This document shows, in pieces, positions 47,607 through 55,039 of a stretch of DNA of 64,000 nt. Position 1 is the stretch's first letter. Each line of letters starts with the position of its first letter. A program made the position numbers and the translations under genes. This stretch comes from an uncultured Magnetospirillum sp. (lineage in GTDB: Bacteria > Pseudomonadota > Alphaproteobacteria > Rhodospirillales > Magnetospirillaceae). The notes below the pieces were generated by a model. The model did no database searches and had not been told where the DNA came from. It saw nothing but the letters and a program-made list of their open reading frames with translations. The stretch covers positions 1 through 64,000 of the forward strand of contig NZ_CAINTR010000133.1 of the NCBI RefSeq assembly GCF_903853455.1, given 5' to 3'.

Positions 47607-49292
47607 ATGGTTGCCAAGCCCGTATTTCGAACCTGCGGCGTTACGGGTCTGAAGATCCATGACAAAGCGGAATTGCTGATCAAGTTCAATGCGGTCACCG
47701 CCGTCGTGGTGCTGGCCGTAGGTGGCTTCTTCGGCCTTCTCGTCGCCTTGACCCGTTGGCCGTCGGTGCATCTGCTGCCGGCCGACATGTTCTACCTGGC
47801 GCTGACCGCGCACGGTATCGACATCCTGATCGTCTGGTGCATCTTCTTCGAAGTGGCCCTGATGTACTTCGCCTCAGCCGTTCTTTTGGGAAGCCGATTG
47901 GCCACCCCCAAGATGGGCTGGGTGGCGTATGGGCTGATGGTCCTGGGGGCCGCCATCACCAACTGGAAGGTGCTCGAGGGCAATTCCAGCGTGATGATGA
48001 CCTCCTACGTGCCGATGCAGGCCGACCCGCTGTTCTACGTGGGGCTGATCCTGTTCGCCGTGGGTGCCCTGATCGCCTGCTTCATCTTCCTCGGAACCCT
48101 GGTCGTCGCCAAGGCCGAGAAGTGCTACGAAGGGTCGATCCCGCTGGTCACCTTCGGCGCGCTGGTGGCGTGCATCATCGCCGTCTACACCATCGCGTCC
48201 GGCGCTATCATCCTGATTCCGACCTTCCTGTGGTCGGTCGGGCTGATCAGCCACATCGATCCCTTGATGTACAAGGTGGTGTGGTGGGGCATGGGTCACT
48301 CGTCGCAGCAGATCAACGTGGCCGCCCACATTGCCGTGTGGTACGCCATCGCCGCGATCGTGTTCGGCGCCAAGCCGCTGTCGGAAAAGGTCAGCCGCAT
48401 GGCTTACCTGACCTACATCTTCTTCCTGCAGATCGCCTCGGCTCATCACCTTCTGGTCGAGCCGGGTCTGTCTTCGAGCTACAAGATCTTCAACACCTCC
48501 TACGGCATGTATCTCGCCGTGTTGGGTTCGATGATCCACGGCTTGACCGTTCCGGGCTGCATCGAGGCGGCTCAGCGCAAGAAGGGCTTCAACAAGGGCC
48601 TGTTCGAGTGGCTGCGCAAGGCTCCGTGGGGCAATCCGGCGTTTTCGGGCATGTTCCTGTCCCTGATCCTGTTCGGCTTCCTCGGCGGCATCTCCGGTGT
48701 CACCATGGGTGTGGAACAGATCAACATCATGATCCACAACACCATCTACGTGCCCGGCCACTTCCACGGAACCGTGGCGGTCGGCACGACCTTGGCCTTC
48801 ATGGCACTCTGCTTCTTCCTGGTCCCGGTCCTGTTCCGTCGTGAACTGTTCCTGCCGGGCCTCGCCAAGTTGCAGCCGTACCTGTTCGGCCTCGGCATGG
48901 GGGTGTTCTCCCTGTTCATGATGGGGGCCGGCACCCTGGGTGTGTCCCGTCGTCACTGGGACATGGCCTTCTCCGACGCTCCGCATGCCTTCAGCTATCC
49001 CCCGGCCGCCTATCTGATGATGGGCATCGTGGGGGTGTCGGCGGTGGTCGCGTTCGTCGGCGGCGCCATCTTCGTGGTGGTCATGGTCGGCACCATTCTG
49101 TTCGGCAAGCCGATGGTCACCCAGCCCGCCGCCGCCGCTCCGTCCTCGCCGCCGCCGGTGGCGTCGTACGGCAGTGCCGACACCTTTTCGGTGCCCGGTA
49201 CGTTTACCCTGGCGATGTTGTTCTTGACGATGTTCGTCTTGTACTACTTCGTCAACTGGAAGTACCTCGCCAGCACGTGGCTGTTGAGTTAG
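47607..49292 (+). CDS. Heme-copper oxidoreductase subunit I lacking the active-site Tyr
   Basis: The 561-residue protein has about twelve to fourteen membrane helices and all six canonical metal His ligands: low-spin heme His69 (TAHG) and His387, high-spin heme His385 (GHFH), and the copper/iron-B site His231, His280 and His281 (SAHH). The Tyr that is cross-linked four residues after the first CuB His in A- and B-family oxygen reductases is Gln235 here (GHSSQQ), and the preceding Glu position is Ser. The C-family Tyr on helix VII is also not evident. Loss of the Tyr is a hallmark of nitric-oxide-reducing members of the superfamily (cNOR, qNOR and the predicted sNOR/eNOR-type groups), so NO reductase or another non-canonical activity is more likely than standard O2 reduction. 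This needs biochemistry. Confidence 0.88.
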   Translation: MVAKPVFRTCGVTGLKIHDKAELLIKFNAVTAVVVLAVGGFFGLLVALTRWPSVHLLPADMFYLALTAHGIDILIVWCIFFEVALMYFASAVLLGSRLATPKMGWVAYGLMVLGAAITNWKVLEGNSSVMMTSYVPMQADPLFYVGLILFAVGALIACFIFLGTLVVAKAEKCYEGSIPLVTFGALVACIIAVYTIASGAIILIPTFLWSVGLISHIDPLMYKVVWWGMGHSSQQINVAAHIAVWYAIAAIVFGAKPLSEKVSRMAYLTYIFFLQIASAHHLLVEPGLSSSYKIFNTSYGMYLAVLGSMIHGLTVPGCIEAAQRKKGFNKGLFEWLRKAPWGNPAFSGMFLSLILFGFLGGISGVTMGVEQINIMIHNTIYVPGHFHGTVAVGTTLAFMALCFFLVPVLFRRELFLPGLAKLQPYLFGLGMGVFSLFMMGAGTLGVSRRHWDMAFSDAPHAFSYPPAAYLMMGIVGVSAVVAFVGGAIFVVVMVGTILFGKPMVTQPAAAAPSSPPPVASYGSADTFSVPGTFTLAMLFLTMFVLYYFVNWKYLASTWLLS

Positions 49293-49309
49293 TCGTTTAA
49301 CTGGTAAAG

Positions 49310-49335
49310 CGGGCGGGACCCCCGGGTTCCGCCCG
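49310..49335 (+). promoter_or_regulatory. Intercistronic hairpin after subunit I
   Basis: CGGGCGG at 49310-49316 pairs with CCGCCCG at 49329-49335. It stands in the 85-bp gap between the subunit I gene and ctaB, without a T-run, and could stabilise the upstream transcript or reduce read-through. Confidence 0.4.
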
Positions 49336-49377
49336 TCACCGGATCAAGTTTCTCTGTGGGAAGGGCGGGAGTAGGTC

Positions 49378-50244
49378 ATGGTGGCGACCCTCAGGGTAGT
49401 ATCTTCGGTTTTCAAGCTCCGTATCGGAGTCTTCTGTGCCTTGGCCGCAATTGCCGGCGCCTTGGCGACCAAGGGCGAGGTCGGCGATCCGGGGCAGATC
49501 GCCGCCGTGGCCATGGCGGTGCTGGTCTCCGCCGCCGCCGCCGGGGCGTTCAACCATTATTGGGAGCGTGATCTCGACCAATTCATGGTTCGCACCCGCA
49601 ACCGTCCCTTCGTCACCGGCCAGTTCAAGCCCGGTCTGGTCTGGCCGCTGGGCCTCGCGGCCCTGCTGATGGCGTCCGTGGCCCTGGCCGCCGTCGCGAC
49701 CAATGCCCTGGCTGCCCTGTTCGTGTTCCTCGGCGCCTTCGTCTACGGCATCGTCTACACCGTCTGGCTGAAGCGTCGCACCGCCTGGAACATCGTCATC
49801 GGTGGTCTCGCCGGCAGCTTCGCCGTGCTGGCCGGAGCCGCCGCCGCCGCGCCGTCGCTCAGTCCCGAGGCGCTGGTCCTGGCGCTGGTGCTGTTCCTGT
49901 GGACGCCACCCCATTTCTGGAGTCTGGCCACCGCGCTCAAGGACGACTACGCCGCCGCCGGGGTGCCCATGCTGCCGGTGGTGATGGATGCCGACGGCAC
50001 CAATAAGATCATCCTGGCCAACACCGTGGCGCTGGTGGCGTCGTCGCTGCTGCCCGGCCTGTTCGGCGCCGGCTGGCTTTATATGTCCGCCGCCGTGCTG
50101 GGGGGCGGCTGGTTCGTCCATAAGAGCATCGCCCTGGTCCGCCATCCCGGCCGTCCGGCCGCCATGGCGAATTTTTTCGCCTCGCTGATCCAGCTGACCC
50201 TGCTCTTGACCGCCGTCATGGTTGAGCCGTTGTTGGCTCATTAG
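49378..50244 (+). CDS. ctaB: Protoheme IX farnesyltransferase (heme O synthase)
   Basis: The 288-residue membrane prenyltransferase has the conserved aspartate-rich loop (NHYWERDLDQFMVRTRNRP) and the second motif YTVWLKRRTAWNIVIGG, then WTPPHFWSLA. It adds a farnesyl group to heme B to give heme O, the substrate of CtaA. Its place inside the cluster, between subunit I and the Sco gene, indicates the enzyme here uses O- or A-type heme. Confidence 0.94.
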   Translation: MVATLRVVSSVFKLRIGVFCALAAIAGALATKGEVGDPGQIAAVAMAVLVSAAAAGAFNHYWERDLDQFMVRTRNRPFVTGQFKPGLVWPLGLAALLMASVALAAVATNALAALFVFLGAFVYGIVYTVWLKRRTAWNIVIGGLAGSFAVLAGAAAAAPSLSPEALVLALVLFLWTPPHFWSLATALKDDYAAAGVPMLPVVMDADGTNKIILANTVALVASSLLPGLFGAGWLYMSAAVLGGGWFVHKSIALVRHPGRPAAMANFFASLIQLTLLLTAVMVEPLLAH

Positions 50245-50253
50245 TTTATCGGC

Positions 50254-51054
50254 ATGTATCGTATCAGCGCCCTGATTCTGCTGGCGATTGTCCTGTGGAC
50301 CGGTTTGCCGGCCCAGGCGGCGCCGAGCGTAGCCGCCAACGCCGAGGAGGCGTTGCGGGTGTCGCGCGCCTCGGAAGGCCGTGTCCTGGGCGAGCACCAT
50401 CTTCATGATCAGAACGGCGAGCCGGTGGACCTGGCCCGCTATCGCGGCAAGCCGCTGGTGGTCAGCATGGTCTACACCGCCTGCGACCATACCTGTCCGG
50501 TGACCACCCAGACCACCGCCAAGGCGGTGGCGACGGCGCGCCGCGCCCTGGGAAGCGACAGCTTCAACGTGGTCACCATCGGCTTCGACACGGTGCGCGA
50601 CACACCGGAGGCGTTGCGGGTTTTCGCCCGCCAGCAGGGACTCCCGGTGGAGAACTGGAGCTTTCTGGCCGGTGATTCCGACGGTATGGCGAAGCTGGCG
50701 GCGGATCTGGGCTTCAGTTGGTTCGTCACCTCGCGTGGCTTCGACCATATCGCCCAGACCACGGTGATCGACGCCGGCGGCAAGATCTACCGCCAGGTCT
50801 ACGGCGAGAATTTCGAGGTGCCGCTGCTGGTGGAGCCGCTCAAGGATCTGGTGCTGGGGCGGAGCGCGGCGCTGACCTCGGTGACGGCCATCGGCAACCG
50901 CATCCGCTTGTTCTGCACCGTCTACGACCCCTCGTCCGACGCCTATCGCTTCGATTACGGCATCGTCCTCGATCTCGGCTTCGGGGCGCTGGCGCTGGCG
51001 ACCATCATCTGGCTGACCCTGAAGCTGTGGCGCGAGAGCCGCGCTCGACACTAG
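50254..51054 (+). CDS. Sco1/SenC-like copper assembly protein
   Basis: The 266-residue protein has an N-terminal signal and a thioredoxin-like Sco domain with the copper ligands Cys77-x3-Cys81 (YTACDHTC) and His165 (FDHIAQTT). The C-terminus carries an additional membrane helix (LGFGALALATIIWLTLKLW), which typical Sco proteins lack. It should load or reduce the CuA site of the subunit II proteins of the cluster. It lies 9 nt after ctaB and 13 nt before the cytochrome b fusion. Confidence 0.9.
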   Translation: MYRISALILLAIVLWTGLPAQAAPSVAANAEEALRVSRASEGRVLGEHHLHDQNGEPVDLARYRGKPLVVSMVYTACDHTCPVTTQTTAKAVATARRALGSDSFNVVTIGFDTVRDTPEALRVFARQQGLPVENWSFLAGDSDGMAKLAADLGFSWFVTSRGFDHIAQTTVIDAGGKIYRQVYGENFEVPLLVEPLKDLVLGRSAALTSVTAIGNRIRLFCTVYDPSSDAYRFDYGIVLDLGFGALALATIIWLTLKLWRESRARH

Positions 51055-51067
51055 AGGAAACCTCGCC

Positions 51068-52632
51068 TTGTCCAATCCAATCAAATCCGCGCTGCGGGCA
51101 GGCTTGTTCCGGGTCGAAAGCGGCTGGGATGCCCTGGTCGGGCGCGACGCCAATCCCATGTACCACCTGGGCGCCATGTCGTGGTTCTTCTTCTGGGTGG
51201 TGGGAGCCAGCGGGCTGTACCTGTTCGTGCCCTACGACACCAGCGCGGCGCGGGCGTGGACCTCCATCGAGTATATCAGCCGGGAACAGTGGTACTGGGG
51301 CGGCATGATCCGCGGCCTGCATCGCTACGGCTCGGACGCCATGGTGCTGACCATGATGCTCCATCTGGTGCGGGAGTACCTGCTGGACCGCTATCATGGC
51401 GCCCGGTGGTTCGCCTGGTTCACCGGGGTGCCGCTAATCTGGATGGTGTTCAGCTCCGGCTCACCGGCTATTGGCTGGTGTGGGACGAGTTGGCTCAGTA
51501 TCTGGCCATCGGCACCGCCGAGTGGCTGGATTTCCTCGGCATTTTCGGACAAAGCATCGCGCGGAACTTCCTCAATCCGCCGGCGCTGACTGATCGCTTC
51601 TTCACCCTGCTGATCTTCATCCACATCGCGGTGCCGTTGTTCCTGCTGTTCGCCATGTGGATCCACATCCTGCGCATCAACCGGGCCGACACCAATCCGC
51701 CGCGCCAGTTGGTGATCGGGTCCGGCATCATGCTGCTGGTGCTGTCGTTGATCCATCCGGCCCAGAGTCATCCGCCGGCCGATCTGGGCAAGGCCACCGC
51801 CGTGCTGAACCCCGACTGGTTCTACATGGCGCTGTATCCGCTGTACGACATCAAGGGCCCGGCGGTCGCCTGGGCCACCGCCATCGGCCTGACCCTGGCG
51901 CTGTCGGTGATGCCGTGGATGGCCTTTGGCCGCAAGCGGAGCGCCGCGGCGGTGGTGTCGCCGCCCAACTGCAACGGCTGCGGCAATTGCGCCTCGGACT
52001 GCCCGTTCGGCGCGGTGGTGCTGCGGCCGCGCCAGGATGGTTCGGGCCATCGCGAGATCGCGGTGATGCAGCCCGATCTGTGCACCGGCTGCGGCATCTG
52101 CGTCGCCTCCTGCAACAAGTCCAATCCCTTCCTGCGCGGCGATCCCCATCAGACCGGCATCGACCTGCCCGATTTCGCCTTCGATCTGGTGGTGAAGCGG
52201 GCCTCGGCCCGGACCCACGGCCTGGTGGGCGACAACCGCGTCTTGGTCCTGGGCTGCGATCACGGCGCGGTGCTCGATCACCTCAAGGGGCCGTCGGTGG
52301 GGGTGTTGTCGCTGCACTGCACCGGTATGGTGGCGCCGTCGCTGATCGATTATGTCCTCAACAAGGATCTGGCCGACGGCGTGCTGGTGACCGGCTGCCG
52401 TCCCGGCGAGTGCTTCCATCGCCTGGGGCCGGAATGGACCGAGTTGCGTCTGGCCGGCGAGCGGGTCCCAAAACTGCGTGGCGCCGTCCCGCGCCAGCGG
52501 GTGCGGCTGTTCTGGGCCGCCAGCACCGAGACCAGGGCGCTGGCCACCGAATTGGCCGAGTTCCGCGTGGCCTTGGCCGAGTTGCCCAAGCCGGAACGGC
52601 CCCCAACCACCCAGCGGAGGACGGCGGGATGA
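51068..52632 (+). pseudogene. Cytochrome b - ferredoxin - FlpD/MvhD-like fusion, frameshifted
   Basis: From the TTG at 51068 the frame encodes the first half of a cytochrome b with the helix-B heme His pair 14 residues apart (GLHRYGSDAMVLTMMLHL), up to VFSSG. At about 51460 the reading must move to another frame to continue with TGYWLVWDELAQY, as expected for cytochrome b, so one base (a C within TCCGGCTCACC) appears to be missing. The rest encodes the second His pair (IHIAVPLFLLFAMWIHI), two 4Fe-4S ferredoxin motifs (CNGCGNCASDCP near 51970 and CTGCGICVASC near 52081) and a FlpD/MvhD-like domain (CRPGECFH near 52396). It could be a sequencing error or a true mutation. If intact, it would pass electrons between quinol, Fe-S centres and the oxidase-like enzymes. 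The stop overlaps the next start as ATGA. Confidence 0.8.
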
Positions 52633-53129
52633 TCAAGCCGCAGCATCTGGCCGGCCAGGTTCTGGCCTATACCCTGTTCGCCGCGATGATCGCCTATTTC
52701 GCCTCGTCGCCGGTCTATGTCCACCATTCGCCGGACAACGCCCTGATCAAGCTGTCGCTGACCCATGCCGGCCAGCGGGTGGGGGAGTGTCACGAGCGCA
52801 ACCCCGAGGAAATGGCCAAGCTGCCGCCCAATATGCGGGCCAAGCAGTCGTGCGGCCGCGAACGCAACGCGGTGACGCTGGAGATGGATATCGACGGCAC
52901 GCTGGCGTTCCGTCAGATGGCCAAGCCGGCCGGCCTGTCGGGCGACGGCCGCTCGCGCTTCTACGACAGCCGCGAGATCCCCGCCGGCCGCCATGTCCTG
53001 CGGGCCCGCATGCGCGACGGCACCGCCGATGTGTTCGACCAGGATGCCGCGGTCGAGGTGGTGCTTGCGCCCCGGCAGGTATTCGTGGTCGATTTCGATG
53101 AGGAAAACGGCAAGTTCTCCTTCGAATAG
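52629..53129 (+). CDS. Membrane-anchored periplasmic protein of unknown function
   Basis: The 166-residue product has one N-terminal membrane helix (HLAGQVLAYTLFAAMIAYFAS) and a periplasmic beta-rich domain with two Cys residues, Cys54 (GECHER) and Cys75 (KQSCGRE). It has no known family I can name; a copper-binding or FixH-like accessory role is possible from context. It overlaps the cytochrome b fusion by 4 nt and precedes the second subunit I by 28 nt. Confidence 0.75.
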   Translation: MIKPQHLAGQVLAYTLFAAMIAYFASSPVYVHHSPDNALIKLSLTHAGQRVGECHERNPEEMAKLPPNMRAKQSCGRERNAVTLEMDIDGTLAFRQMAKPAGLSGDGRSRFYDSREIPAGRHVLRARMRDGTADVFDQDAAVEVVLAPRQVFVVDFDEENGKFSFE

Positions 53130-53157
53130 GTCGAATTGGGCGAGTAGGGTTACCGTC

Positions 53158-54519
53158 ATGCCTCTGAACTGGACGCCCGAGACCCTGCCGCCGGCCCGCC
53201 GGTGGGAACTGCGCGGCTGGGCCTTGCTGGCGGTCGGCTCGCTGGCGGTGGCCGGATTCCTGGCCTTGGCTCTGGGAGTGTCGCGCACCCCTCGGGTGCA
53301 GGATTGGCTGCCCTGGGGACCGCATTTCTTCTACCGCGCCCTGGTCACCCATGTGGTGCTGTCGTTCGAGGTCTGGTTCCTCGCCGCCCTGGGGGCGTTG
53401 TCGGCGCTGGCCGCGCCGCCGGGCGTGTGGGGTGACCGCCTCGGCCGTCTCGGGTTGCTGCTGGCCAGCACCGGGGTGGTTCTGCTGCTGATTCCAGCCC
53501 TGGCCGACCAGGGCGAGCCGTCGCTCAACAACTATGTGCCAGTGGTGGGGCATCCGCTGTTCTATGTGGGCCTGGGCGTCCATGCCCTGGGCGTCGCCCT
53601 GGCCAGCCTGCGGCTGTTGCCGGTGCTGGCGCGGCGGCCGAGGGTCACGGTGCCGTTCGGTATCGCCTGCGCCGGCGTGACCTATCTCGCCGCCTTGGCC
53701 TGCTTCGGCCTCGCCTGGGGGCTGATTCCGGCCGGGACCGATGCCGACCTGTTCAATGAGCGGGTGTTCTGGGGCGGCGGCCATGTGCTGCAACTGCTCA
53801 ACACCCTGATCCTGATGATCGCCTGGCAGATGCTGGCCGAGCGCGAGTTCGACCGAGGGCCGGTGCCGGCGGCGTTGGCCCATGCCGCCTTTACCGCCCT
53901 GGCGCTGTTCGCGCTGGCCTCGCCGCTGATCTATCTGGTGGGTGGCGATGTGCTGGGCTTGGCCCATCGCCAGATGTTCACCCGCCTGCTGTGGATCGGC
54001 CTGCCGTTGCCGCCGCTGGTGATGGGGGGCTGCTTGGCGCTGCAAATCCTCAAGGGGCCGCGCGATTGGCGCTCGCCCGCCTTCCTCGCCCTGGCCCTGT
54101 CGCTGCTGCTGTTCGCCATCGGCGGTTTCGCCGGCTTTTTCCTCGGCGTTGCCGACACGCGGACGCCGTCCCACTATCACGCGGTGATCGGCGGAGTTCA
54201 GTTGGGACTGATGGGGGTGGTCCTGGTGGTGGTTCTGCCGTTGCTGGGACGCGGGATCGGGCGGGGCAGGGCGGTTCGCCTGCAATTCCATCTCTATGGC
54301 TGGGGCCAGTTGATCCATGCCCTGGGCTTCTTCCTGGCGGGGGCGGCGGGAGTGCCGCGCAAGACCACCGGCCTGGACCAGGGCCTCGACACGCTGTGGA
54401 AGAAGGCCGCCATGGGGGTGGTCGGCCTGGGCACCGGTCTGGCGGTGCTGGGCGGTGTCATCTTCGTGTGGATGGCGCTGGTCCGGCTGCTGGGGCGGCG
54501 GGAGACGGGGCATGAGTAG
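53158..54519 (+). CDS. Second, divergent heme-copper subunit I-like protein
   Basis: The 453-residue protein has about twelve membrane helices and a heme-copper plan with unusual residues. Low-spin heme ligands His65 (VTHVVLSFE) and His341, and high-spin heme ligand His339 (SHYH), are kept. The B-site has His209 (GGGHVLQ) and His270, but the second helix-VII His is Arg271 (AHRQMF), and the Tyr position after His209 is Leu213, with Gln212 before it. It is also shorter than oxygen reductase subunits. This fits a NOR-like or inactive member of the superfamily. It overlaps the following CuA gene by 8 nt, so the two probably make one complex. The start ATG at 53158 has only a weak site. Confidence 0.75.
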   Translation: MPLNWTPETLPPARRWELRGWALLAVGSLAVAGFLALALGVSRTPRVQDWLPWGPHFFYRALVTHVVLSFEVWFLAALGALSALAAPPGVWGDRLGRLGLLLASTGVVLLLIPALADQGEPSLNNYVPVVGHPLFYVGLGVHALGVALASLRLLPVLARRPRVTVPFGIACAGVTYLAALACFGLAWGLIPAGTDADLFNERVFWGGGHVLQLLNTLILMIAWQMLAEREFDRGPVPAALAHAAFTALALFALASPLIYLVGGDVLGLAHRQMFTRLLWIGLPLPPLVMGGCLALQILKGPRDWRSPAFLALALSLLLFAIGGFAGFFLGVADTRTPSHYHAVIGGVQLGLMGVVLVVVLPLLGRGIGRGRAVRLQFHLYGWGQLIHALGFFLAGAAGVPRKTTGLDQGLDTLWKKAAMGVVGLGTGLAVLGGVIFVWMALVRLLGRRETGHE

Positions 54520-54982
54520 CCGCCGGAACCGCTTCGCTCCGGTCGCGCTGTTGCTGGCGACCTTGATCATGCTGGTGGGCTGGTTGTCCGAGCGTACCGG
54601 CGGCGATCCGTTGCCGGTGGACTCCTACGCCGCCGATGCCGTGGCCTTTACCGCCCGCTACGATGCCATGGTGGCGGAGCATGGCAGGGAGGATGGGGCG
54701 GTGGTGCGGCCGCCGCCGGGCGACGTCTACATGCGGGTCAAGCGGTGGGACTTTAGCCCGGCGTTGGAGTTGGAGCCGGGCCGGACCTATCGCCTGCATC
54801 TGCTGTCCGAGGATGTGGTCCACTCCGCCGCCATCGGCGAGGCGGAAGTGCTGCTGGAGCCCGGCACGGTCAAGGTGGTGACCCTGGTCGCCCCCAAGGC
54901 GGGGCGGGTCCGCATCCAGTGCGGCGAGTATTGCGGCCTCGGCCATACCAAGATGATCGGCAGCATCGAGGTGGTTCGCTAG
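54512..54982 (+). CDS. Second CuA-type subunit II
   Basis: The 156-residue protein has an N-terminal membrane anchor (PVALLLATLIMLVGWLS) and a cupredoxin domain with a complete CuA site: His104 (DVVHSAAI), Cys137-x3-Cys141-x3-His145-x2-Met148 (CGEYCGLGHTKM). Together with the upstream subunit I-like gene, which it overlaps by 8 nt, it would form the second enzyme of the cluster. It is the last gene of the cluster; the next gene encodes a glycosidase 57 nt downstream. Confidence 0.9.
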   Translation: MSSRRNRFAPVALLLATLIMLVGWLSERTGGDPLPVDSYAADAVAFTARYDAMVAEHGREDGAVVRPPPGDVYMRVKRWDFSPALELEPGRTYRLHLLSEDVVHSAAIGEAEVLLEPGTVKVVTLVAPKAGRVRIQCGEYCGLGHTKMIGSIEVVR

Positions 54983-55039
54983 CTTGACGGGCCTCCTGCC
55001 CGGTGGGAAGCTTATTTTCCCAATTGGAAGCGAGGTCCC

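Noticed and set aside
47607-49292. Calling subunit I an ordinary aa3- or ba3-type cytochrome c oxidase
   Set aside because: The conserved Tyr needed for O2 chemistry is replaced by Gln, so the standard name would overstate the evidence.
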